Assembly (NCBI GenBank): GCA_029204225.1 | Contig: CM055100.1 | Span: forward strand, 50,203,083-50,267,082 | Source: Diphasiastrum complanatum | Lineage: Eukaryota; Streptophyta; Lycopodiopsida; Lycopodiales; Lycopodiaceae | DNA: 64,000 nucleotides | Direction of reading: 5' to 3' | In this document: positions 34,701-49,389 of the stretch, in pieces | Numbering within the stretch: the stretch's first letter is position 1 | Layout of the letters: each line of letters opens with the position of its first letter | The notes under the pieces: model-generated | Told to the model about the DNA's origin: nothing | The model's database searches: none | The model's input: only the letters and a program-made list of their open reading frames with translations | Translations under genes and position numbers: made by a program

Positions 34701-37700
34701 TCGGGATGGTCAGGTTCGATACTTGGATTGTGGTCCATCTACCTCTAGTGCCTAGGAAGTTGGGGCTCTCGGGCGTAGGAGCAGCCCGAGACCCCATCCA
34801 CATCACCCACATCATCTACGTACTGGTCTATGGAATTGTAGCGGCATCCATTCTTTAGCAGCCGCAGGAGATATAGCAGACTTCATAACATAGGGGGACA
34901 TCCTTCTTTTCACTGAGACTCATGAGAGTCAGTTTCGAGGGCTACCAGAGTTTCATGGATTCAGATGGTTTTCGGCTTTTCGATCAGAGACTAGAACTGT
35001 AGGAGGCAGAGGTTCCGGTGGAGTTGCATGCTTATATAGGGACTCATTACAGCCTATCATTGATTTGGTTCGACAGGATGAGCATGCATGCTACATGTGG
35101 CTTCGATTTCGTGGCAAGAGTATTGGGCTTGATAGGGATTTGTATCTGGCAGTTTGCTATTGGTTATATACTTCTGGCGGGTGACGTCATTTCATACGAT
35201 CACTGATAATCCCTTGAGGACGCATGCCATGGATAGTATGGATATGGGGATTGATAAGATATCTGCTGATGATGGTGGCCCGGTCTCTACGTATGGTGAG
35301 CACTTTCTTTTACTAGGTGAGGCCCATGAGCTTGTCAGTTTCAATGGCTTATCCTGCTGGCTGAGATCTGCTGATTATACTTGCCACCCCCATAGTGGTG
35401 GGCATAGTGTCGTGGATTATTTTATGGGTTCTCCATCTCTTATACCTTTTCTATCTGACTTTGTTGTTTCTCCCACTACATTATCTGACCATTCCTTTCT
35501 TTCCATTAATCTGGGCTTAGTACCTGATCACTCCCCATCTAATCCCTCTCCTACAGATCGCGCCCCTAAGTATACATTTAATAACGCTTACACACACCTT
35601 TACCAAGATGCTCTCTCTTTCCTACTCCGAGATTTTCCTTATCATAGTCCACTCCACTCCCAAGCATTGTTCCTCACCACAGTTCTTCATACTGTTGCCT
35701 CTATGGCCTTCCTATCGAAACATCGTAAAAGATCCAAGTGCCTAAAATCTCGTCATCCTCATCAGCCTTGGTATGATGATGTTTGCAAGCAACTCCATTC
35801 GCAAATTAACTCTCCGTGCTCAAGATATACTTGTCACTATAAAAAACGTATATATGACACTTCTGAAGGGAAACGTTTGGTAGATCTTCTATGTAGCTCC
35901 TCATTTGGTGCATTCTAGCGTGAGTTTATCCCCCGCGCTCCACCTCCTTTGCTGAAAGATTTACGCTGTTGGATTGAATATGCCACTTTACTCTATGCTT
36001 TCCTACTGACCCAATTGTCATATGTCCTCGTCCTTCCACCTTCTCCTTTTTCACCCCGACTATGGTTTCTCTTGCCATTGAGAAAATGAAGACCCATCGT
36101 GCTCGTGATATAGAAGACCTAGAGGCCGAACTCCTGATCCATGCTTATGATATACTCTCACCTGTTTTAGCCTCACTCCTTAATCAAGCCGTCATTTATG
36201 GATTTCCCCTCCCTTGGTGTACTAATATCATCCACCCCATTCATAAGAGTGGTGACCCCATGAAACCCGACAACTATTGTACCATTATGATTGGGCACAT
36301 TGTGGCTAAGCTTTATGGCACTATCCTTCAGACATCGATCAGTTGTGAGGCAGAGACACGTCTATTACATGATTTGGGGCAGGCTGGCTTCAGGACACAA
36401 CACTCCACCACTGATCATGTGTTCACACTTCGAGCTATCATTGAGGAGGCCAGGTCCAGACATGAGAGAGTCTATTGTTGTTTTGTGGATTTCCGGAAAG
36501 CGCTTGACTTGGTCCCGCGTCATATGCTCATCCAGAGGTTGAGGGATCTTGATTTTTCCACTGATACCATATTGGCGGTCATGGCACTATATGAGCAGGT
36601 TTGGGGATGCTTCAGATCGGAGGAGGGTCTTTCTGAGAGAGTTAGGAGTACTATTGGGGTGAAGTAGGGGTGCTCCCTCTCCCCCACGCTCTTTGGTTTG
36701 TACATTGATGAGCTTGAGAGGGCCATCAATCAAGATGGTGGTATTCGTTGCAGGCTTGGTGATATACTCATTTCTATTGTACTTTATGCTGATGACATGG
36801 CATTGCTTTCTTCTTCTGGTGCGGGGCTGCAACAACATTTGGATACATTACAGGTCTTTGGTGACTTATTTGGTTTGACTGTGCATACTAGGAAAACCCA
36901 TATCATGATCTTTAATACCTCCAGGACCTTTATGCAGCGATAGGTGTTCACTCTAGGGGGACACCCACTTGATGTGGTATCCTCTTATACTTATTTGGGG
37001 ATTTCCTTCACTGGTCTTGCTTTCAGTATGAGACACGCCGCCATAGCTAGACTACGTAAGGGTCATGCCTCGTTGGTTAGTCTCGAGCGTTTCTGTTTCA
37101 GGAAGCACATTCGGGATGCCCCGAGTAAGTGTGACCTATTTGACACTATCCACAACTATGTATGCAGCGGAGGCCTGGTGCATTGGGATTCCCGAGTCAG
37201 AGTGGACTAACATTTCTCATCTACAGATCAGTATGCTTGCACGTATGATCATGGCCAAGCCATCTGTTCCTCACCAGATTATACTTGCTGAATTTGCTGT
37301 TATTCCACTCCGAGTTGAGGCTATTTTCAGGTTGATCACATACATCCAGAGAGTGTCGAGTCTTCTAGCTTCACGTTATCCCTATATAGCTTTTCTCTCT
37401 TCTCAGCAGCTTCATTATCAGGGTCATCAACTATCATGGTACTCCCAGGCTTCTCGTCTCTTACGTACATACGACATGGATATCTCTGATCTACCAAAGG
37501 GATCCCATCAGTACATCAAGAGGGTTATTTATCAAGCGTATTCTCGAGTGACATGGCAGGGGCCTTTCGGGGTCAAACCAAACTTTTATCGCTCCAGTTT
37601 CCTAGAGCTAGACAGTGTTGGAGTCCCAGTTTTGCCTCGTTACCTGGATAGTGGACTTTCACATTGCTTTCGATTTACACTGGGTCAGTTCCGAGTTTCC

Positions 37701-40700
37701 TCACACCAGCTATATGTGGAGACCGAGCGTTTCCAGAGAATCCCTCACACGAGCAGACTTTGTCAAATGTGTACATTAGGGGAGGTGGAGTCAGAGGAGC
37801 ATTTTCTTTTTAGATGCCCCATCTATTATGTGATCCGTGGACGTTATCACTGTCCCTTCCGTGATACTCTAGTTACATTGCGTTCACTCATTTCATATGT
37901 TGATCCTCGATGTGTTGCATTGATGTTGCGTGAGATGTTCCTCCTCCGTAGAGATATTTGTCAGAGAGATCGTGATTGATACCATGACCCCCAGCAGACC
38001 CAGATTACCTCCTTTTTCTCTAGGAGACGTTCCAAAGTAGATAATGATGCCGACATTTTGTCTGAGGATGAGTCAGATATCTTATCTCGAGATGTTCACC
38101 GTGATCGCCGACAGCGTATTGTTTCCAGACCATACACTATGGCTACACAAAGACTTCGCCTATCTAGAGCTCACATACGCCGGCCCTCCTCGTCAGTTTG
38201 GGCATCTTCATCATCATCTTCTATTGCTTTTTTCAGCAGTGCTCCTGTGGTGACATGATACGGTCTATCCTACAGCTCAGATGGTTACTGTACAGCCTTA
38301 GTTATATGATTCCCGATGTACCATATCTCAGACTTTTATGTCTTGAGGGTAGATGAGTTACTTTAGTTGTTTAGTCTTGTTAGGTTAATATCTAGTTGTT
38401 GTTGTTGTTTGATTATGGAGACATTTATATGCTCCGTTCAGTATCTATCACACTTGAGATGTACTTACTTTGTCTTATATGCCTTCTGGCATTAAAAGAC
38501 GTTAATAAAGCTTTCTTTACTTTCTTTTGTCTCTCTCTCTCTCTCATGTCTTTTAGGTGTAAAGGCAAGCACCGTGTGTCCTTTTTCCTTTGTAGATGCG
38601 ATATACATAGGACTTAATCATGTGGCTAGACACAATGACTGCTTTGGTCTTCTCCACACCAACAAAGACTTGATTTGTCACCATAGTCCTTATCTAGGAT
38701 GTGAGTCTCTCTTGAGACTAAACCTTGCAATGTCTTTAGTTTCTTGAACAAAGTGCATTGTCAGCAACTAGTTGATTGGCCATTTTTATTTGCTCATCGG
38801 AGATTATAATTCATCATAACCTTTTTGGGATGATGCACTGGAGACTTCTCAAGCTACCAGCTTCGATCTTGTTCTTGGCCCTGGTTGCTAGATTTTTTCA
38901 AATCATGTTACTTTTGCCTCAAGTCAATCATGCCTTCATTTGTAGAAGGTATAAAAATAAGGCCACTTCTTTGTGGTGATGAAAACATCAGCAGAAAATT
39001 TGTCTGAAAGAAAATTTGAACCTTTTATATTTAGTCTGCCTCAGTTTGGCTTTGACGGTTACATTATACATGTGGTATTTCTTTCTATATTGCATCAAGC
39101 ATTTGCGCCTGAGTGGAATCAAACCTCGAGTATTCATCAACCCTAGTATAGCTTGTTTGGCTGTTTCCACAATAATTCTGTCGTTGAGTTGCAGAATATC
39201 GCCCTAAAGTTGTCCCTTGCCTTCAACCACTTAACCTATTTTTGATCCCTAGCCAACTGAATGTAGGATTCAATCTATTGGGAAGCAGTTAATATAATCA
39301 GTTGCAATTGTAAGGTAGAAGTACTGATACAAGTATTCTCACTAATACAGATGATATTTACTGCACATAAGAGCAGAGTGCTATGGTTTCTTGATGATAT
39401 TTGTAAATCAAAAAGGGCTCCGAGCAAGTGTACAAATATTGTACTCCATGAGCTTAAATCCAGTAAGAGTGATTCTGATGTACCTACAAATCATGCCTCA
39501 TTTTGATGAAAACATAACCACTCTGTACTACTTAATATTGATATCTAGCATCATGTTGTCCAATTAATCTGGTGGTTGTGATTTATTTTTTACAATTTTT
39601 CAATCACACTGACGAGTTTGATTGGCACATGCCAATTATTGTGTACACCTTTTTCATGCTCATTCAGGTCGTCACAAGCTACTTGCTTCTGTGTAGTGAT
39701 ATTCGAGGAGTGGCCATTCCTGGTGTTGAAGGGGAGCCTGTCAATTTGACAGAATCAGCAACAGAGGCTATTGCTGCAGCATTCTCACAGTGGCTTTTTG
39801 ACAAAACAGATGATGGTTCAAGACGCCTCCGAATTGCTGTTGGACATGATTCAAGAATATCTGCCAATATGCTACAGGTGAGCCATTTGTTTCCTCTTTC
39901 AAATGTCTGGTCTTCTTTTGGTGTTGAAGCTTTCTAAATTCGTCTCATATCAGCGTAATTCATATGCTGCAGTCAGCTGTTGCTCGAGGAATTGCTGGTG
40001 CTGGCTCTGATGTTGTACTTTATGGGTGAGTTTGACATGTGAAGTTTCTAGAACTCTAATCTCGCTTTATATACTGTGAACTTATATTTACATTCATCAT
40101 ATTGTCCTAGAATCTCGAGCATCTGGATTTCTGCAATCGGTTGTTCAGAAGTAATATAGGAGTCACAGTTACCAGCAAGCCCATTTGCTGGTGGTACATT
40201 CTGAAAGAAAGTACAAACTTCTGAGTCAATTTTAATTTAAGAATGCTTGAAAACTTGAAGTGTAGTTGGGCCCACTGTTACAATGTAGCCGGCAGCCTAA
40301 TGATGAATCATTATTGTCTGTAATGTTGTAAAGTTAATTAGAATTCAGTGTAAGCTGTAATGCCCTTTTATATGCTCAACCATTTATTATGTAGCCTATA
40401 AGATGTATTTTGTTACTACAAGTCCCCATATGAAATTTTAAGCAAACAAAAACTAGTGTTTTTAGGCCACCCTTGCAGACTTGCAAACACTTTTGCAAAT
40501 GTTTGCCATGTTTGTTGGTAACTAATTTGTGCGCGGATTTGCCAGTTATGCTCTCTAGGTGAGGTGGAGTCTGAGGAGCACTTTATCTTTCGATGTCCTG
40601 CATACTTCAGAGGGCGATATCACTGTCTGTTTCGAGACATGCCTACCACTCTACGCTCTCTTGTAGCCTATGAGGACCCAGAATGTGTCGCTCTGATGAT

Positions 40701-41170
40701 ACACGAGCTGTTCATACTATGGGGAGATTTATACGGGACACCACAACATTCTACCTCACAGCCATTGATCACTTCATTCTTTACTAGGCGGAGATCGCGT
40801 GATTTAGTGCCTGAGGAGGAGGATGATGACGACGACGAGGATGATAGCCGCTCACATTCTCATAGAGATCAGAGACAGTGTACTTCCCACCGTCACGTTA
40901 CTACGAGGATCACCAAACATCATACACAGAGGCGTGCTACTGCTACACATGCTCATGCTCACAGACGACGCCAACAGGCTCCAGCGCTTCCTCATGTTGT
41001 GGCTCACATTACATCTTTTTACAGTATCATCACAACAGCAACAGCAGCACAGTCTTCACAATCTTGACATCTTGACATAGATACATATGATTAGTATGCA
41101 CACACACACACACACTCCCGCATACGTGTCTATTTTAGTTTGTACTAGATGTTTTTCTTTATTACGTTTT

Positions 41171-41203
<33 letters not shown>

Positions 41204-44200
41204 GAGATCTACACCTCATGTCATGACTCGTATCGCATCCTTCTACAACATCAGCAGGACATGATGATACAACTATATCTTGTTTTTTGACATTTCGTAG
41301 CAGCTATGTTTCTACATGTCTCATTCATTTCAGCTTAATTTTATAGTGATAGATGTGTTTTTGTTACTATTCCGGAGACATTCATACACTCCCACTAATA
41401 TCACATACTTGACATGTATTTTCTTGTTTTGTTTGCCTTTTGGCATGGAAAAGACATTAATAAGGTTGTCTTTCTTTCTTTCTCTCTGGCCATCCCAATT
41501 CCCAATCGTCTTTCCCAATGGCAATCCTTGATGCGTTGCAAATCACTGCCCCCATCGCCTCCCTCTCTCTCTCTCTCTCTGCTATCATTGCTCCCCATCC
41601 TGATTCTCAATCCTGTCTCCCCATTGCAATCCTTTCTGCCCATTGCAGCTCGCTGCCGCCATAATAGTTTGCTGTTGATCCTCCACAATTGGCAGCTTGT
41701 TGATCCTGCCTTCTACAGCACACAGCCGTGCCCTTTATTGCACCCAACAAGAACAACGTTCCTGTTATGAGAAGTGTTGCTCACTGCCCCCTAGATCTAC
41801 TAGTTACTAGTTCTTGGTTGTCTAGGTAAGTTCTTATTTCCTAGCCTCCTTCATAGCACCCTTCCCTTTTTGCATCAAGGGACAGCTTCTATTGGCAAGG
41901 AGCTCTGAACTGAGGCAACACAATGCAAGACATAAGTCTTTGGGACCACAAGTAGGATGCTCAATTGCTACTTTGGATTTGTAATTGCTTCCCCTGGGAT
42001 AATGAGATTGAACTAAGTGAAGTTGCCACTCTCTAGGAATACCATGGAATCTCCCAGTCTCAATAGCTAGCTGATGAGAAACCCTAAGCTGTCCCAGTGT
42101 GAATTTGAGGCAATGTGATAGTGCCGAATCCAAGTAGCGTGGCATAACCGAGGTCCCTGATGTATCCAGCTCCAAGAAATGGGTCTGATAGAAAGCTGGC
42201 TTAACCCCAAACTGGTTACGCCAAGTCTTCTCTAGATATGCGTGATAGAGGAATCGTTGGATATATTGGTGGGTGCCTGAGGGAAGCTCTGTGATGGAGA
42301 TACCAAATGAATCAAGTAGGAGGTGAGATGCCTGAGAGAACCATGATAACCTATAGCCCTAATCATGAAGATGCTGTGAGGAGGATAGTGCGACCTGTAT
42401 GTATCGTCTGTCTATCTCTGGTAACGCCTGTATCCTCTGTATGTAAGTGATGAGTTGAAGAGCTGCCTCGATCTGTAAAGGTGGAACTGCAAACTCAGCC
42501 AGGAGAATCTTATGTGAAACAGAAGGCTGCGCTCGAATCAGCCGAGCTAGCATGGTGGTCTGTAATCGTGAAAGACTGGCCCAGTATGAAGAGGGGAGAC
42601 CTGTACACCATGCCTCTGCCGCATATAGAGCCGTGGGGGTGACAATAGTATCAAAGAGGCGACACTTACTCCGAGCATCTTGGATGGACTTCCGGAAACA
42701 AAATCGCTCTAGCTGAACAAGGGAGGCATGGCCCTTCTCCAATTGAGTGGTGGCGCCCTGTCTCATGCTAAAAATAGGACCTGAGAAAAGGATCCCCAGG
42801 TATGTGTAGGAAGGGACCACCTCTAGAACCTGTCCACCCAAAGTAAGCTCATGTCGCTGCATGAATGCTCGCGAAGTGTTGAGGACCATAACCTTGGTCT
42901 TCCCAATGTTCACCCCTAGGTCACATCTGGTGCAAAACTCATGCAAGCAATCCAACTGTCATTGTAGACCCTCTTTGGTCGGTGAGACCAATACCGCATC
43001 ATCGGCATAAAGGAGGGTAGCAATCAAGATGTCCCCAAGCCTGCAACCAGCACCACCACAATGTAATGACTCGCTCCAACTCATCAATATACAGGCCAAA
43101 GAGGACTGGTGAGAGGGAGCAACCCTGCTTCACCCCAATAGTGCTCCAAATGTGATCGGATATGCCACTGCTATGCCGGAAACATCCAGGACATGCTCGT
43201 AACCATCACAGCAAGAACAATCTCAGTGGAGAAGCCAAGGTCTTGGAGTCTCTGGATGAGCAATGAGCGAGAAACAAAATCAAAGGCTTCCTTGAAGTCC
43301 ACAAAACAACGGTGAACTCTCTCTCTCCTGTGCTTAGCCTCCTCAATCAAGGCCTGCAGTGTGAAGATGTGGTCTGCACGCAGTAGAGTAGTGGGCTCGA
43401 AAACCTGCCTGACCCATGGCATGTAGTCTCCTAAGTCTCCGCCTCTGTGCTCACATCAGACTGTAGTATAGTACCATATAGTTTCGCCCGGTAGTTACTC
43501 GGAATTATGGGGTCACCATTCTTATGGATGGGGTGGATAATGTTAGTGCACCAGGATGATGGGAAAACAGAAACAACTACAGAGTTAAGGGTCAAAGGCA
43601 TGGGAAAGGAGCTCAGATTCAAGGTCTTCAATATCTCTGGCCTTGTGGGACTTCATCTTCCTAATGGCTACAAGTACCATGTCAGATGTGAAGAAGGAGA
43701 ACTCAGACGGTCATGGAGATATAGAGATAGGCGAGTTGGTAGGGACGGTTGTTGGGAAAACCGACTTGCTCACACAAGTAACTAGCCTTAGGGTTTGATG
43801 GCATTTGGTCACATCCAGGTAGATACTTAGATGCTCATTGTGTATTCCATTTTGACAGTTTGGCTAAGCATTGCTCTCCATTGCTCTTGTTGCTGTTTTT
43901 TCTCTCTCTCTCTTAGAGTTGGGCGCCCAGCCTCTTCTCTCTTGTTTTCTTGTGGAGATTGATTGATAACTAGATCTTGGTGACTTGACTCTTGCTTTCC
44001 TACATGGTATCAGAGCTACCGAATCTGCAGCAAGCTTGTTTGTTGGCGCCCTACTAGAAGAGGAGCTTCTCTGCTTTTTGTTGTGAAATTTCAGCATCTT
44101 GTTGATCTTTTCAAGTGGAGTTTGGATCAGCTTTTTCCTCTTTTCAGGTTGAAGGAGGGCGGCCATCAGAGATCTTGGAGGAGCAATTTTTGGCACCCAA

Positions 44201-47200
44201 AAATCAGAATCTCAAATCTGATTTTTATGCAACCAGTTTTCAGCAAGTTTTGTTTGGAGGAGGGCGCCCAAAAATCTGCTACTGATTTTTGGTTGTGGTG
44301 TTTCCTTATCTTGCTGTTTTTGTTTTCAGGTTTGCATTTGTGTAGGAGGGCGCCCAAAATTCAGCAAACCCTATTCAGGTTTAGGTCAACTTGTGGCTAG
44401 AAATTTGCAGATTCTCAGCAAGTAGTAGGGCGCTTTCAACAGCCCTATTGGAGTGTGTGTTGATCACACTATTTGGCTTCCTAGTTGGGTTTCGGTGTAG
44501 GCTTCAATCGAAGCTAACCTAATTTTCAAGAAGCTGGATTTTTTGTGCAGAAAGACAGCCATCTATCCATTATCTTTTGGGCACTTTGGTTGCAGATTGA
44601 AAGACATCTTGTGCTCCTACTTTCAGCTCTTTGTTTGCTGCAAATTTTTGAGTAGATTTGGTTGTGGAAAGGCTCTCTTTCCTATCTACTACAAGCTGAA
44701 ATTTTGTTGGAGGTAATGGCTAAAGAATCGGAAGCTATCGGTTCTTTGTTTAGTGAAGATCGGTTGGATGGCACAAACTACTCCTTGTGGAGTTACATGA
44801 TAAAGAATCTTCTCATAGCGAAAGGGCTGTGGGATTTGGTCAATGGTGATGAGGAAAGGCCTCCGTCTTTGGCACCTCCTACACCTCGTGGATCATCATC
44901 ATCAACATCATCTTCTACATCTTCGGAAGAACAAAAGAAGTGGGATAGAAGGGATGCACAAGCACATTCTATGGTTGCTCTTGCTGTGAAAAGATCTATC
45001 TTACCTCATATTAGGTCTTGTAAGACATCTAAAAGTGCGTGGGATACACTTTATACTATGTATAGAGTAAAAAATCCAGCAAGAGTGGTGTATCTTAGAA
45101 ATCAGCTTTCTTTGTTGAAGATGCAAGAAGGGGATCAAATGACCAATCACTTGACGAAGACCAAGGATCTTCGTGAGGAGCTTCTCAATATTGATGAGAA
45201 TTGAGGATGCTCAATTTGTTTCCATTACTCTCAACTCATTACCTTCATCTTATCTTTCATTTGTTTCATCTTCGAGTATCTCTCTTAGGGGACAACAACT
45301 CTCCTTTGATGAACTTGTTGGGCTGCTTCTTCAAGAGGAGCAATTGAGGCAAAACTTTGCAGGTGACACTCAACAAGATCAAGCTTTCTTCACGAAAGGC
45401 AAGTCAAAAGGAAAGGGGAATCCTCCTTCCAGGATGAGCAAAAGCCTGTTAAAGGTCAAAATGTCAACACTCAAAAGAAGAAAGGGAGGTGCCATTATTG
45501 CAAAAGGTATGGGCACTTCATCAAGGATTGTAAGAAGAAGCTTGCGAAAGAGGAGAGTAAAGGAATTGATACTAGTGCTTCACTTGCTACTTTGAAGCAA
45601 GAGCTTGAAGCTAGTGGTGATCTCTTCAACCAAGACTATGCTTTTGTGTCTAATATTGCTTCTACTAGTACTACTACATCTATGAGGAATTCAGATTCTG
45701 TTTCGCAAGTTGCTGATTTTCAGCCCATTGAATGGGTGATTGATAGTGGTGTCATATGACTTCTCGTAAAGAATTCACTAAATTAGTGAAAGTGCAAAAT
45801 GGAAGTAAGGTACAATGTGCGGATGATGCATCTTATTCTATTCATGGAATTGAAATTGTAGCCATCATTTTGCCTAATGGTGAAGAAAAGTACATTAAGA
45901 ATGTGCTTTACGTTTCGGGAATCAAGAAGAATCTTCTTTCGGTTTCAACTATGTTGAAGCAGGGACTAGTTATTGAGTTCAAAGAACTCTTGATTATTGT
46001 TTCGGGAACGATGCATGCTGGCTTATTCATTATTGATACCTATGAGCGACGAATTCCCTTTACATGTCTTGTTGCTTCTACATCACAATCATTGGAGTTG
46101 GCTGAATTGTGGCACGCAAGGTTTGGGCATCTTAACTTTGCAAGTTTGAAGAAGCTGAAGACATTTAATATGGTAGAAGACGTTCCTACTATTGAGTAGC
46201 CGGAAGGGCATGTATGCGAGGGGTGCATACTTGGAAAGTTTCAAAGGAAACCTTTTCCAATTGATGGAACTATAAGGGTTCTATTTGATTTGGTTCATAG
46301 TGATGTTTGTGGTCCAATGAGGACCGAATCCATTCGAAAATGCATCTATTTTGTGACTTTTATTGATGACTTTTCCCGTTTTACATGGATCTATCCTATG
46401 AAGGCTAAATCGAAAGTTTTTCAACGTTTCAAAGATTTTCTAGCAATGGTTACGTAGCGATCAAGGAGGGGAATACATTAAGAATACGTTCGGTGCATTT
46501 CTTCGAGAAAAGGGAATTCTACATCAAATGACAACTCCCTATACGCCTCAACAAAATGGTGTTGCCAAGCGAAAGAATCGCACACTTATGGAGATGGCCC
46601 GTTGCATGCTCAAAGAAAAGGGGCTGCCTCACAAGTTTTGGGTTGAAGCAGTTATAACGGCAGCATACATAAGCAATCGTTGTCCTACTAAAGCATTGAA
46701 AGTATTAACTCCTTATGAAGTTTGGTATGGAAAGAAGCCTACAATCTCTCACTTTCGCATTTTTGGTTGTACGGCTTATGCTTTTGTTCCAAATAAACTT
46801 CGTACAAAGCTTGAGGATAAAGGAGTTAAATGCATTTTTGTTGGCTATAGTAGTGAAAGCAAAGGCTATAGGCTGTTCAATTTGAGCACTAACAAGATTA
46901 TTGTTAGTCGTGATGTGCATTTTGATGAAAAGAATTCATTGGATGTGGCCCCAACTCATATCTTGAGGGGGGACAGCCCACATAGTGTGAATGTTGAAGT
47001 TTTTCCAGATTTGGTACCATCTTCTATTGCTGGAGAAGGGGCAGCAATCAACCAGTTTCGACCTGCCCAACACCTCATCAAGTTTAGAGCCTAATGTTCA
47101 TCAAGAACCGCCCATTGTTGCTCATAATCAGCCTGCAGGAACTGTTGGACAGCAAGGACCAGTTTTGGAAGATCTTGGACAGCCAAGTGCGGTGTTGGAG

Positions 47201-49314
47201 GATCTTGGACAACAAATTGTAAGAAGAGACATGGCTGTTGGACAGCCCAAAACAGTCCTACGGTGGCTGTTGTCGACTTTGTGGGACAACAAAGTAAGTT
47301 CATTTTATGATGGAAAGACACGTGCCTCTACAAAATCAGTGGACTATGCTGATTTTTCAGATTTTGCTCTTACATCTCATGGAGATGTTGCAGAAGAACC
47401 TATTTTCTATGAGCAGGCCAAGGGAGTAAAATGTTGGGAGTATGCGATGCAAGATGAATATGACTCACTTATGAAGAACCAGATTTGGGTTTTGGTTGAT
47501 CTTCCTCATGGGAAGAAGGCAATTGGTTCTAAATGGTTATACAAAATCAAGTATAAGGTAGATGGTACCATTGAAAGGTACAAGGCAAGGCTCATTGCCA
47601 AAGGCTATGCTCAGCAAAAGGGGATTGATTATGAGGAGACAATTTCTCCTACTGCTCGAATGACTACCGTGAAGGTAGTAACCTCTTTGGCTGCCCACTT
47701 TGGTTGGCGTTTGCGGCAACTTGACATAAAGACAACATTCCTCAATGGTGTTCTCAATGAGGAAGTGTACCTTCAACAACCTGCTGGTTTTTTGGTTGAA
47801 GGCCAAGAAGATAAAGTTTGTCTTCTCAAGAAGGCACTTTATGGACTGAAGCAAGCTCCGAGGATGTGGTATCAGAAGATACATGCCTACTTTTGTGATC
47901 GAGGGTATAGTCCTAGCGAATCTGCTCTTTATGTCAAGCATACTTCAGATTATATCATCATTATTTTGCTTTATGTTGATGATATTATTATTACGGGAAG
48001 TAATGAGCAGCAGATTGATGCCGTAATACTTGATCTTGGTATGGTTTTTGAAACCTCAGATTTAGGCCTATTGCACTTTTATCTTGGTCTTGAATTTGTA
48101 CAAGAAGGGGCTGAAATTTTTATCTCTCAAAAACGCTACATTGGGCAGATTTTGAAGCGGTTCAAGATGGAAGATTGCAAGCCGGTTGCTACACCTATGG
48201 AGACAGGTCTGAAATTAAGTAGTCAAGGTGATGGTGAACCATTTGATACTACTTTATATTGTCAAGCTATTGGCTGTCTCATTTACTTATGTAATTCAAG
48301 ACCGGTCTCATAGTAGCAAACCAACACATCTCACATCTAAGTAGGCAAGGAAAGAACCAAGTGTAAGTGGAGTATCTTTGTATAAGTAATGTATCGGCCT
48401 TTGATCTCATAGTAGGCTAGACATTTGAAAATGAAGTGAAACTCGCCCTCAATCTCCTGTAAAGAGCAGCACTGACAAATCCGTAGTGGCCAAGGTGCGT
48501 CTGTGTATCTGCCTGTCTCAATAGCAAGCTGGTGAGAAGAGACCCTAAGTTGACCAATACGGTAGCGTATGCCAAAAGATAACGTCTGAGATAAATAACC
48601 CGGCTGAATGGGAAGCCTGGATTCATCAAGCAGAAGAAGATGAGTGTGGTAGAAATGAAGCTTGACCCGTGAGGGATCTAGGTGAGACCAGACAGTGCGG
48701 ATGTAAGCTCTGTAAATCTGCTGGCAAATAAACGTGTGTGTCCCATTCGGGAGATCAGATATAGATAAACCCCACCTACTCAAAAGGTCAAAAACACACT
48801 GAAACCATGAGGACTTAGCCTGCTAACTAGCCAGAGTGCGGGAGGATGTGAAAGCCGCAGCCACGTATCTAGATGAATCAAGCTCCGAGACTCTATGAAT
48901 GAATGTAATAATCCGAAATATAGCCTCGACAATCAGTGGAGGGGAGGCAAACTTTGCACAAATGATATCATGGGGAACTGACTGCTTCACACGGATCATC
49001 CGGCTAAGCGTGAGGATCTGCACACGTGAAATATCATGCCAAGTATAACTGGATAAGCTTGGACACCACGCCTCCGCTGAATATAGAGCAACCGGAGAGA
49101 CAATAGCAAAAAATAGGCGACATCGTGTATCAGGATCATGCACGTAGTACATAGAGGAAAACCTCTCCATCTGGACAAGAGCAGAGTGCCCCTTGCGGAG
49201 CCTAGTCAATGCAGCTGGTCTAAAAGTGAGCAATGAACTAGTAAAAAGGACACCCAGGTATGTATAAGAGGCAACTATCTCCAGTGGCAGTAGAACTCCG
49301 TGTCTCTCATATGC

Positions 49315-49389
<75 letters not shown>

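Larger units (their letters stand above)
33541..38545 (+). mobile_element. LINE B: full-length but decayed non-LTR retrotransposon
   Basis: It starts in the CT-rich tail of LINE A, head-to-tail, in sense orientation in intron 3. It contains ORF1 (33603-34755), a TAG, ORF2 in the same frame initially (34756-38258), a 3' UTR, the hairpin at 38479-38492 and a tail rich in TTTC/CT. There are multiple stops and frameshifts, for example TAA at 34393 and TAG at 34891. ORF2 residues are closer to copies D and E than to A, F and G, so two subfamilies are present. Confidence 0.92.
43750..48305 (+). mobile_element. Ty1/copia element with 5' LTR, lacking RNase H and 3' LTR
   Basis: 5' LTR 43750-44004 (TGTTGGGAAA...CCTACA, 255 bp), primer binding site TGGTATCAGAGC at 44005-44016, long leader, gag from ATG 44716, protease, integrase, RT to about 48300. 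The element breaks in the RT/RNase H linker (..LYCQAIGCLIYL) and abuts antisense LINE F. It lies in intron 5. Coding damage is light (a few frameshifts and two or three stops), so it is younger than the antisense copia at 11755-15245. Confidence 0.93.
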
